This document shows positions 55,901 through 64,000 of a DNA stretch of 64,000 nucleotides, piece after piece; positions within the stretch are counted from its first letter, which is position 1, and every line of letters begins with the position of its first letter. The translations under genes were made by a program, and so were the position numbers. The DNA lies in the NCBI GenBank assembly GCA_028564705.1, contig JAPXFQ010001301.1, positions 496,001 to 560,000 of the forward strand, written 5' to 3'. The notes below the pieces were generated by a model, which saw only the letters and a list, made by a program, of their open reading frames with translations, was not told the origin of the DNA and made no database searches. The DNA is from Apricaphanius iberus (taxonomy: Eukaryota > Chordata > Actinopteri > Cyprinodontiformes > Aphaniidae).

Positions 55901-58900
55901 TAGTTACTGTCAAATAATGGAGAAAGTGCATTTCAAGTGCTTCTCTGGTCAATTAATGCTATTTTTAATGTACTCTTTTAATTAAGAATTAAATTCAACT
56001 CTTTATTTAAACACCTTTTTTATTTTTCATATTTTTGCCATAACTGAAAGTTTGTTAGAAACAAAAGCAAATAAAGTTAAAGGGATATTTAGGATTTTAG
56101 ACATGAAGTTATATTGCATCCTTACCAGCAGAATAGAGCATGTACATTCGCCCAGCTCTGTCATCACCTCCTGGTCAGAGTAGTCCAGCTAGTGAAATGA
56201 CCTTGAATCAGTATCTCATAGACAGCTCAGTGTTTCCTCCACTCCAGTAGCAGTCTGGGTTGCAGTGAAATTCTTGAAGACTTAAGCAGTCTGTTGTTGT
56301 AGGAAGATCCCATTAAGGGAATGCTCAGGGTTGTCCAATATTAATAAGAGACGGTCAGCTTTACATACAGAAAAGGTTAACTAGTTATTCTGCCTTAGCA
56401 GCTGGCTTAAAGATGATTGGGTCAAGAAGTGTCACATACAAATGTGATAAGCTCAAAACAAAAGTTCCTTGTATCTCTGGAACTTGATTTCCTTAAAAGA
56501 GCTACAGCATCCACTTTTGTTCTTTATTTACACTGAATATTGTAGTTTTTCAGTCATATTTAGGAATTAATCGAGATTAATTCATAGCTACCCTGTGATT
56601 AATTAGATTAGAATTTTTAATTGTCTCACAGCCCTAGGAAATACAAAGAAAAGTAATGTTATTAAACAGTAATAGTAAATTAAATTGAAGCCGTATCTTG
56701 TTTTTTTATGTCTTTAAAAAATGTATGACAATTATAGTAATGTCTCAGAGCTTTAGTTTAGGTCCTGCCTACATGGAGATGAAACTTATTATCCAATAGG
56801 TGTCTCATCCACAAGGAGGCGCAGTTTCAGGACACTGTAAATGATCTTGTTTGACTTGATGTTTGATTATTTACAGTCTCAGTGATTAAGAACTTTTTTT
56901 TCTGAGTGAATGACGTCTCCACCCCATTCCTATATTTAACGCAGATGATCAACTCTGTGATAAACTAACTACATGTTGCAGCTGTAATAAAGCAAATATT
57001 GACCTGATAATGGATCCTAGAATATGATTTACCGTCGCTTCTCTATCACCAGCAGCAAAAAATGGATCCAGAGAACGACAGAAACCTGATGCTTTGGAAT
57101 TAAGTTCTCCTTTTTGCCACTGGGCTGACTGCACATGCTCAGTGTTCGTTTCTGTATTTCTCTGGCACAGCACCACCATTGGGCCTGGCATTTACTACAG
57201 CAGTTTCTGTAGAACTGTGTGGACAATTTTTTTATTATTGCGGTGGCGCTGATTCTCAGTGCAGCTGCTAAAGCTACAGCTAACCAGCCACTCACCAACA
57301 GCTGAGTGTAGATGGAGCCCAGTCCAGTGAAGCCAGCAGGTCTTCCACCCTGGTTATATTTTGCAAAGCGTTCTGAGGGTGTGGCTGAGTACCAGGTGGA
57401 CATTTTATAAGCCACGTGTGTAGTAAGCAGTACAAGTCGGGTGTGTTGGCCATGTCTCTGTGCAAACATGAATGCAGCAATGGCAACCCTTCTGATCGTA
57501 GTATTTCTGGTATTTATTTTTTATTGGTTCATGGTTGTTACGTTTGGCGTTGATGTGTATCCAGGATCGGTTCTAAACGGGGAGAAACGATGACTTGCTG
57601 GTAACTACAGAAAAAAAAATGTTCAGGACAGTTTTCTCCACAGCTCCTTGTTGTGACAGCTGTTATTCTTAGTCATTTGCTCTTTGTTGAGGATTAGAGG
57701 AGCGAAGGATCAGTGATCGAGCTGCCTGGGTTTGTGTTGATGATTGGGTCGGAGTAAGTAATGACTGTAGTATTAAGCTAGCTGAAAAAAGGGACTTTTT
57801 TTAATTTTTATCGGCTCTTTTGTTTCCTATCACACTATGCATCTATCGATTGATATTAATCAAAATTGGTGTTGACTTATCGTCCAGCCCTACTTTATCT
57901 TTATCTTTAGAGATAAATGATTCTCTTGTGGCTCATTGTTTTTCTTCTCTTAGATAAATGCAGGAAGGATGAGACTCTCTATCACCCCAGACTCACATAT
58001 GTGGAGGAGGAGGAGGAGGAGGAGGAGAGTGAAGCAGAGTCGTATGACATGCGCTCCCAGTCAAACGGGAGCTACAGCCCACGGCGCTCCCGGCTGTCCA
58101 GCGGCGGGTCGTCTGGTGAGGAGTCCAGCCCTCGCAGACGGCCGGGACCCAAACGTCTCAACTCAGTCTCGCCTACCTCTCCCCGCAAACCGGAGCTCCG
58201 CAGCGAGAGGATGTTCGATGACTCCGATGATGACTCCTCCACAGAGAAGGAGGGCACCAACCTTAACTGGACACCAGCTGAAGTGGTGACGCCGACTGTT
58301 GCTATTACCACTGGTCTGGCGAGGCGGCGGATCGGGCCGGCTGGTGTCAAAGATCCGGTGTCGTCTACAGGCAGCGGCCTGATCAACCTGTGTGCTACGG
58401 TCCCACCTGTTCCTGGCAGTGGAGGGCCGTTAGCTGCAGAGGCTCGTGCTGCACAGCAGGGTCAGTACACCTGCACCCCTCAGCTTTCTGCCTCCCCCCA
58501 CAGAGACAGCTGTTGTTGTTAACAGGAAGACTTGCTAATAAAGGTTTCATCTGTCTGTGTTAGGTGTATCGGGCCCTGATGGAATCCTTGGATGGAACCC
58601 AGCAATGAGAACGCTCCGCAACATCACCAACAACTCTGACATGCAGCAGCAGGCAAATCGGTCCAGTGTTGCACATGTAAGAAATCTATGTGAAATCACC
58701 TTCTTCACTGGCTGCTGCTTTCCATGTCTCACATTTTAGTGTTCACTCATCGGCCCTGAGTTTTGTTGTTTAAAGACCCACTCCATTGAAAATCTTTTTA
58801 TTTTTTTTATTTTTTTTTTCGTGTTAACATGTTCTTGTGACCTTCTAATGCTAGTAACTGGCTCCCTTCCACTTCCACGTTTAAATCCACTGATATTCTG

Positions 58901-61900
58901 ACTTCTATGAGCTGTTGCATGTTTTATATCATTACAAAGATAAGTGTCTTGTGATTCTATAATATATGCTAATACATTTATAACTAAGGATGGGTAATAT
59001 GGGCAAAATGTTATATCCCGATAATGATATACTTCATGTAAGCCTGGGCAAAAAATGTAAATTAATTAGATTTTTGTTTTTTGCAGGCGATAAAAAAAAA
59101 AAAAATTAAATCAAGTTTTTGTGTAATGGCACATTTTTGGCTCCCTGGAGCTTCCATAGCAGAATTGGTACCCCAGACTGTCACATTTATCTAAAGCCAG
59201 TCGCAGTCAAAAATAGCAGCACCACTGCCGTTTGTGCTTATTGCTTTTCCTAATAAGTGGGTGCATCAGAAAAAAAATAGTGAATTCTATAAAAAAAAAA
59301 AAAAATCAGAGATTTTATCTTCAGGTCATATCGCCCAGCCCTAACTTCATGATACAACGACATTCCTGTTGATTCAATTCATGAATAGGTTATGTAACAT
59401 TGCTATGTAGGAATGCAGCTTGAAATGATAGATGACAGTAACGCCACCCAAACTTCTCCTACAGCATCATGTAGTGATGTCCTTCCATCTGTGGGAGCTA
59501 TGGATATGAGTGATCTAGTGATGATTCTGCTGTGATACCAGTGGTCATTCATTTTCTTACCTCTTCAACACGTTTTGGCTGAAGCATTTTTTTGATCTCT
59601 CCTCTTTCACCGTCCCGTTTCTCTGTATTTGTGCCACTGTCTGTGTGTGTAACACCCCCCCCTTCACAACGTGCAAAAGAAAAAGAGCGGCCCCCAAACA
59701 GAACGGCAGCAGCTACGATCGGCCAACTCAAAGTGGCAACCAACACATCACTAATGGATGTGTGGTGTTCCATGGGTAAAACGCCTGTTGTAGCGTCACC
59801 TACTGGAGTTTGTTATGAGCGCTTATGCCACCACTCCACGCTGCTTTTGCGGCTTTTGCTCGTAAAAATCTCTCTCCGTTCTTTGTCGTTCTATAAGTGG
59901 AGCTGACAAAATACACTTTTTGTGTTTGATTCCGTTGTTGGGACTAGGACCTGGCAAATTTTACAAACAACTGTTGTCTGAACTACGTCTGCCAAACCAC
60001 GTCCATCTGACAGAAGTCCCTTTTTTAGGTACAAGCTTCTCAGTTTGTCTGGTCATCTTGTTTTGAACCCCGGTCTGAAAAGGGTCCCCTGCCATCTTCC
60101 TCCATGTTTGTATATGTATTGCATTGTGCATGGACATGCCATAAGGTGCATATTGATGTAAATTACTGCCGTAAAACTCAAACCATGGCTTAAACAATTG
60201 TTTTATACCAAACTATAGACTTTTTCTATCGTCTAGAAGATGTATTTATCTAGCATAAACTGAGCTATTGGCAACAGGGGTTCCGGCCACAACACAGAGC
60301 CCAATTGCTAATGAGCTACCATAAATAATGTCTAAGTTTGTTCTAAGGTCACACAATATATAATAATAATAGTAATAATATAATCACAGAATGCGTCCTT
60401 TGTCCTGAGCAAAAAATAGATGTTTGTCATGCAGTCGTTTAAAACCGAGCTTCATGGATGCATGGGAGGATTAATGAGAAATAATCATGTAGGGTTCACA
60501 GCAGACCTGTGGAAGAAGGGACACTGATCAGATGGAGATAGAACTACATGGTGGTGGCAGCATCATGCTGTGTGGAGGATGCCTTTCAGGTCATATTAGT
60601 TAATACCAGTCACTATAAACGTAGTGGTAATGAATTTTCTTAGGAGGTAATTGTTCTGCTTACTGATAATAAATGAGTTGAACACGCTGTATTGAACAAG
60701 GCTGGTCTTCATTCTTCTTTCTCTTATCAAAGACTGCTTATACCAGATGAGACTTCTTCCTCTTGCTTTGATATCTACAAATTCGTGCCTCAAGTTTTAT
60801 GGTGTGTTCAGACCGCAAGCTTTGTCAGCGTCAAACAATGCTCATACAGCGACTAGTTCGACGCATATACAGAGAAGATACATTTTTAAGCTGATGTTTT
60901 AAAAACTCGCGGATCGTGGTTGGCTAGGCAGCGTCGCCGTCAGACAACGTCACTACAGTGAGACGCTCTGATTGGTTGCAGTGCTGCGTAAAGAGCGTTA
61001 GGAACGTCATTCTGTGTTGCTATCGTTATGAGCTTTGAGGCTTGAAATGCAGGATAAGCTTGAAAAGTTGACTGAGCCAAAGCTCACAAAGCGCCACAGA
61101 GACTGCAACACTGCTCCAATGGCCTCCACCATTGACTAATGTAATCTTGGTAATGCTGCCGTTGAAGCGAAGTGAACGTACCATTAGTCTTTTATCCATA
61201 TACTTCCTGTTGGACGTAGCCTGTCAGGGCAGGATGCTGACATTCTGAAGGCTACTTGAAATGGTTGCCTCTAAAAATGTTAGCTGCGCAGTTAGCTGCG
61301 ATGGCTCTTCCAAGTTAGCAACAGTAACTAAGGAGGGCGGGCCTTAGCTGCACTGAGCCTATAGTCATTGTATTTATATAACTTTATTGACTAAACTTTT
61401 AGAGGTAAATAAATAAAATAATGATGTGCAACATTGACATGTGTATCCGTAGTCTCAGCCTGACATCCGATCACAGAATACCCTCAGTTTGACTGGATCA
61501 GGACCGTTTCTGTAGCAGGATTAAGAGGCTGTGCAAATTTTGATTCCATTTGTGAAAATGCAAAAAGGCAACTTTGAAAATGCTTTTTCCAGGACCACCG
61601 TACAGCTAGAAGTTTGAAAACCCAACACAGGAATCAAACCTGGACTGGAAGCGAGACAAAACATTGGGATTATTAGCTTTCTCCTAAATTAGGTGTTTCC
61701 AAATATAATGTGACATTTTTCTTGAACCTTTTTCCAGATCATCCAAAACCTGGCTGGCAACCAGACGAAGCCTGTGGAGCAGACCAATCAGAGCCATGTT
61801 CAGACCCTGAACAGTAACAACCCTCCCCAGTTTACTCCAAGTAAACTTCCTAGGCAGCCACTCACAGCAGAGCAGCAGCAACAACTACTGCAGCAGCAGC

Positions 61901-62848
61901 AGCAGTCACATCAGGCTGGCCAGCAGCATCCTCAGTTACCACAGCAACCAACACATCCCATGATGCACCTCCAGCAGCAGCAGCAGCAAATGATGATGCA
62001 GCAGCAGCAACAGTCCCAGGTGGCACAGCAGCAAGGCTTCCCCCAGTTGCCCCAACAGCAGCAACAGTTCCTTCAGCAGCAGCAGATGCACCAACAGCAG
62101 ATGTTCTCCCAGCAGCAGCAGCAGCTGCGACCTCAGCAGCTCCTGAGACCTGGTCTGCAGCAGCTGCAGCAGCCGTTTCACCCCCAGCAGCAGCAGCAGC
62201 GCATGCAGATGTTACAGCAGCAGCAAAATCAGCAACAGCTTCACCAACAGCATCTTCAGCAGCAGCAGCAACAGCAGCATTTCCTCCAACAGCAGCAACA
62301 CATCCAGCAGATGCAGAAGCAGCATTTGCAGAATCATCAGCAGCAGCAGCAGGTTCTGCAGCATCAGAACCAGCAGGTTCTGCAGCAGCAGCATCAACAG
62401 CAGCAGACGGCCTCGGCGCTGCCTCCTCAGCTGCAGCAGCCGGCTCACATCACCCAGCTGTTTGGACATGAGCAGGGTCAAGAACGTGAGTCCAGCTAGA
62501 CTTAGCTACATTAATCTGGACTAATGGTTCCATGAACCCCTGAGTATGACTTCTGCTCTGTCCTCAGTTCCTCCAGATGGCTTCCTGTTGGGCTGTGTGT
62601 TTGCTGTTGCTGACTACCCTGAGCAGATGGCTGACAAACAACTCCTGGCCACATGGAAGAGGGTAGGACTTTACCTCTGCTAAAGGTTTAAGAACAAAAA
62701 GGATCCTGTTGAAGGTGTTAGGTTTAAGTTGTTCTCTAACCTTCTGTTTCAGGTCATTCAGGCATGTGGAGGTGTTGTTGACCCCACCCTGACCAGCCGC
62801 TGCACTCACCTGTTGTGTGAAAGTCAAGTGAGCAACATGTATGTCCAG
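43901..62848 (+). CDS. paxip1: PAXIP1 (PTIP) gene, 5' two thirds, 11 coding exons
   Basis: This encodes PAX-interacting protein 1, a nuclear multi-BRCT protein that binds phosphorylated partners at DNA breaks (for example 53BP1 in mammals) and associates with KMT2C/D H3K4 methyltransferase complexes. Joined exons: 43901-43981, 46204-46338, 50125-50168, 50295-50358, 50500-50610, 55696-55771, 57954-58460, 58564-58676, 61738-62485, 62568-62662, 62753-62848. They give 690 uninterrupted codons with matching phases. Layout: BRCT1 about 1-90, BRCT2 about 91-175, acidic/Ser linker 185-340, conserved RTLRNITNN about 355, Gln-rich 400-610, start of BRCT3 from about 627. The full vertebrate protein has six BRCT domains and over 1000 residues, so the last three and a half lie outside the window. 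Identity rests on close match to remembered human PTIP in every exon. Confidence 0.95.
43982..46203 (+). other. paxip1 intron 1
   Basis: 2.2 kb. It contains a truncated copy (44646-44950) of the hAT-type MITE seen complete at 54897-55418. Near 45770-46000 two GCATGT(T/A)AACGTACTGAATG motifs suggest another decayed MITE. No nested gene is seen. Confidence 0.6.
44646..44950. repeat. hAT-type MITE copy in intron 1
   Basis: It shares AAATTTTATTTTTATGGT, TTTATATTTTACATCTG and GGGACTGAAAAAGTCGGAT with 54897-55418. The ends have decayed (GGTTCACCCC instead of GGTGCATCCC), so limits are approximate. Confidence 0.65.
46204..46338 (+). CDS. paxip1: paxip1 coding exon 2
   Basis: 45 codons, phase 0 at both ends, reading [32 protein letters not shown] and [10 protein letters not shown]: the core of BRCT1. 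Acceptor CAG at 46201-46203, donor GTGAGC at 46339. Confidence 0.95.
46339..50124 (+). other. paxip1 intron 2
   Basis: 3.8 kb, AT-rich, with an (AC)n run at 49961-49991 and TG-rich sequence just before exon 3. Text near 49140-49240 (CATGCAGGGCGATGTGTCTT GAGG) may be part of a MITE related to 51390-51612. No coding sequence is seen. Confidence 0.55.
49961..49991. repeat. (AC)n microsatellite
   Basis: An AC run of about 31 bases inside paxip1 intron 2. Confidence 0.95.
50125..50168 (+). CDS. paxip1: paxip1 coding exon 3
   Basis: A 44-nt exon encoding [14 protein letters not shown] plus two bases of a proline codon. It contains the conserved tryptophan of the last BRCT1 helix. Acceptor GCAG at 50121-50124 follows a TG-rich rather than pyrimidine-rich tract; donor GTATCC at 50169. 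Reading through would hit TGA within 12 codons. Confidence 0.9.
50295..50358 (+). CDS. paxip1: paxip1 coding exon 4
   Basis: A 64-nt exon that completes the proline and encodes [20 protein letters not shown] then R, matching the linker and start of BRCT2 in human PTIP. Acceptor CCAG ends at 50294; donor GTAACT at 50359. Exons 3 and 4 together are 108 nt, which keeps the frame. Confidence 0.9.
50500..50610 (+). CDS. paxip1: paxip1 coding exon 5
   Basis: 37 codons, phase 0: [32 protein letters not shown] and KEPKG, the core of BRCT2 with the conserved GG turn and THLV strand. Acceptor ACAG ends at 50499, donor GTAAGT at 50611. Confidence 0.95.
51240..53151 (+). pseudogene. hAT transposase pseudogene
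   Basis: Recognisable pieces in order: [20 protein letters not shown] and [15 protein letters not shown] (51677-51840), the region before the catalytic core; a TTDG-like segment and VTTDNA near 52050; [20 protein letters not shown] (52358-52420); ALDPRFKSL (52578-52604); and the C-terminal dimerisation motif [20 protein letters not shown] then FIFVKKNLK with a TGA at 53149-53151. hAT transposases end in just this way. Frame changes and stops make it inactive. The BED zinc finger at the N-terminus could not be read. Confidence 0.8.
51390..51612. mobile_element. hAT-type MITE nested in the hAT transposon
   Basis: It has inverted ends (CAGGGATCCTCAAGTCCAGG and CCTGGAGGTGGGGATCCCTG) with 8-bp duplications CTTTAGTC at 51382-51389 and 51613-51620. 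It is 223 bp, non-coding, and younger than the transposon it interrupts. Confidence 0.9.
54897..55418. mobile_element. hAT-type MITE with 8-bp TSD and tRNA-like segment
   Basis: The termini are AAGGGATGCACTGATACC and GGATCGGTGCATCCCTA, flanked by AACATGAG at 54889-54896 and 55419-55426. At 522 bp it is the fullest copy of a family also present at 9975-10265 and 44646-44950. Compared with the intron 1 copy it holds about 180 extra bases (roughly 55138-55320), including a tRNA-like stretch. Confidence 0.85.
55183..55262 (-). ncRNA. tRNA-like segment inside the MITE
   Basis: The minus strand reads GGATGACTGGTTGGCGCACA, an A-box-like D arm, then an ACGAC…GTCGT anticodon-type stem with an enlarged loop, and GTGGGATCGAATCCCGC, a T-arm/B box with one base changed from the consensus (GGATCGAATCC for GGTTCGANTCC). 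The acceptor stem is imperfect. It is probably a tRNA-derived pseudogene or SINE head, not a working tRNA. Confidence 0.4.
55696..55771 (+). CDS. paxip1: paxip1 coding exon 6
   Basis: [20 protein letters not shown] then TDSVK plus one base: the end of BRCT2 with its conserved TPDW tryptophan. Acceptor CCAG ends at 55695; donor GTAACC at 55772. Confidence 0.95.
55772..57953 (+). other. paxip1 intron 6
   Basis: 2.2 kb of AT-rich sequence. A MITE end at 56520-56637 (TGATTAATTAGATTAGAATT … TCTCACAGCCCTA) resembles 41640-41783. No coding potential was recognised, including in the minus-strand open frame at 57029-57469. Confidence 0.5.
57954..58460 (+). CDS. paxip1: paxip1 coding exon 7 (acidic/Ser linker)
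   Basis: 507 nt. It begins [17 protein letters not shown], followed by a run of eight Glu from a GAG repeat, then Ser/Arg/Pro-rich sequence with many SP sites and the conserved [10 protein letters not shown] … LNWTPAEV. It ends VPPVPG … AARAAQQ-like text before donor GTCAGT at 58461. The segment is disordered and probably phosphorylated. It is longer than in human, mostly in the Ser/Arg part. Confidence 0.9.
58564..58676 (+). CDS. paxip1: paxip1 coding exon 8
   Basis: Encodes [20 protein letters not shown] and [18 protein letters not shown]. The RTLRNITNN block is conserved with human PTIP. Acceptor TTAG ends at 58563 and donor GTAAGA lies at 58677; the 103-base intron before it keeps phase 1. 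Confidence 0.93.
58677..61737 (+). other. paxip1 intron 8
   Basis: 3.1 kb. It includes a Tc1-like piece near 60400-60590 (ATGGTGGTGGCAGCATCATG), a CpG-richer block at 60798-61170 that starts TGTGTTCAGACCGCAAGC (a Harbinger-like terminus without a visible partner), and AT-rich repeats near 58980-59340. No exon is seen. Confidence 0.5.
61738..62485 (+). CDS. paxip1: paxip1 coding exon 9 (glutamine-rich)
   Basis: 748 nt, beginning [20 protein letters not shown], then more than 200 residues in which about half or more are Gln with scattered His, Leu, Met and Pro, and ending [11 protein letters not shown]. Human PTIP has a comparable Gln tract before LFGHD, so the position fits. CAG runs are short and interrupted by CAA, ATG, CTG and CAC codons. 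The tract probably drives weak multivalent contacts in transcription complexes. Antisense open frames of Leu are shadows of the CAG repeats. Confidence 0.93.
62568..62662 (+). CDS. paxip1: paxip1 coding exon 10
   Basis: [20 protein letters not shown], then [12 protein letters not shown]: the beginning of BRCT3, very close to human. Acceptor TCAG ends at 62567; donor GTAGGA at 62663. Confidence 0.95.
62753..62848 (+). CDS. paxip1: paxip1 coding exon 11 (last in window)
   Basis: [20 protein letters not shown], then [12 protein letters not shown] (32 codons, phase 0), the middle of BRCT3 with the GG turn and THLLC strand. Donor GTATGT at 62849. The next expected block (xIRERKR…) is not present before 64000. 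Confidence 0.95.
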
Positions 62849-64000
62849 GTATGTACGCCTTCCCTCTGCTGTGAATTCAGAGCACCTCAAATACACAACA
62901 AGGTTCTCTTTTAGCTTCTCTACTTTGTTACTAATCCTTCTTTCAAATATGAAATCCTTATTTTGTATTGGAATCTAACTGGGATCGTATACAACCCCGA
63001 ATCTAAAACAGTATGGGCCGTGTGTTCAACTAAAAACAGAAAACAGTACCGTGTTAAATTATATTTGACCTGTATTACATTAAAAACAACAGCACATTAT
63101 TTACTTTGTTTCTAATTATTATTATTATTATTTTCAAACTAAACACTCATTCCAATTTTGGTTTTCGCTACACCTTTAAAAAGGTTGGAAGAGTATAGCC
63201 TTAACCACTTTGTAATGTTGCTGTTCCTTTTCACAACACTTAAAAGACGTTTAGGGACTGAAAGCACCAAGTGATGAAGTGTTTGAGGCATAATTTAGTC
63301 CCATTTTTCCTGCAAACAAGTCTTGAGGTGGCAAGCAGTACAAGGTCTTTATTGTTGTATTTTGCACCTTAAAATGTGCCACACATTCTCTGGTGGAGAC
63401 AGGTGAGACTGCAAGCAGGCAAGTCAATCAGCCGTACCCTCGTCCTCCTCAGCCAGGACTTTGTAATGTGTGCAGAATGTGGTTTTGCATTATCCTGTTG
63501 AAATATGCATGGGCTTCTTTGGAAAGATGTCTTCTTGAAAGCAGCATATTGTGCTCTAGAATCTCTGTACTTTTAAGCATTAATGGTTCGATCACAGAAT
63601 GTTAAGTTACTTTTGCCAGAGGCACTGACACATCCACACACCATCACTGCAAAAACTGTCCATCTAACCAAGTCCAACAATCTTGTTTCCAGCCAAAGAC
63701 TTATGTACTAAAGCAAGTAAAGACTGTCTTGGGATGTAAGAAAATATCAATATGCCAATATATTGTGATAGTTTATGTCACATTATTGTATCGATATTCA
63801 AAAGCAAAGTATCAATTTTTTCACAGTCATTGTGGTAGTAAAATTGAAAGTGGAACTGGTAGTTGGTGGCTGTTTTCACCTTCTTCATTCCAGTGGATCA
63901 ACTAGAACTAGTGATAAAACTGGATGTGTTCTGGAAAGGAAAAAGGTTGGAGATTCTAGAATGCTTTAACAGGTAAATTCAGTTTTGAAAATCACAGTAT
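62849..64000 (+). other. paxip1 intron 11 (partial, runs off the window)
   Basis: Non-coding. Around 63000-63260 the text (GTATGGGCCGTGTGTTCAAC, AGGCATAATTTAGTCCCATT) looks like a decayed dispersed repeat. No further paxip1 exon could be found. Confidence 0.5.

Noticed and set aside
57029..57469. 146-codon minus-strand open frame in intron 6
   Set aside because: No family motif recognised and no coding-like conservation evidence available; chance frame more likely.
57998..58030. GAG microsatellite in exon 7 as a possible assembly artefact
   Set aside because: Human PTIP has a Glu run at the same position, so it is a genuine coding repeat.
61936..62481. Minus-strand leucine-rich open frames opposite exon 9
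   Set aside because: They are the antisense of CAG repeats (CTG = Leu).

Overview
The window looks like a teleost fish chromosome segment, probably percomorph (the exact species cannot be told from the sequence). It is AT-rich and dense in transposable elements, and it holds one recognisable protein-coding gene. The coding exons at 43901-62848 on the plus strand encode the N-terminal two thirds of PAXIP1/PTIP, a multi-BRCT protein of the DNA-damage response and of KMT2C/D histone H3K4 methyltransferase complexes. Eleven coding exons (2070 nt, 690 codons) were placed with consistent GT-AG junctions and phases. They give BRCT1, BRCT2, an acidic/serine linker, a very long glutamine-rich exon and the start of BRCT3. 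The rest of the gene lies beyond 64000.

Left part (1-43900): no host gene was recognised. Region by region it holds: a broken Ty3/gypsy (Sushi-like) retrotransposon (647-6076) split by a 2.8 kb GC-rich retroposed insert with a 20-bp target-site duplication; two repeats derived from the 5' part of 28S rRNA (11285-12190 and 18990-19308); several L2-type LINE relics (13250-16000, 20411-22560), two of them interrupted by DNA transposons with intact target-site duplications; a near-perfect foldback element (19631-19936); a piggyBac-like fragment near 27.2 kb; a hAT element (28108-31505) that itself contains a LINE insertion and an IS3EU-like element; a frameshifted HARBI1-type transposase (31631-32566); a long inverted repeat (36490-37190); and an LTR-retroelement 3' end with a 30-bp coding tandem repeat (37322-38080).

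Right part: the PAXIP1 introns are also colonised. Intron 5 (50611-55695) contains a nearly complete but degenerate hAT transposon with a smaller hAT-type MITE inside it, followed directly by a minus-strand LINE split by another MITE that carries a tRNA-like segment. A five-codon upstream ORF overlaps the PAXIP1 start codon.

There is no operon or multi-gene system. The interest is in one conserved chromatin/repair gene embedded in layered transposons, most of them datable relative to one another by nesting. Family assignments rest on remembered protein and repeat motifs, with no database search.
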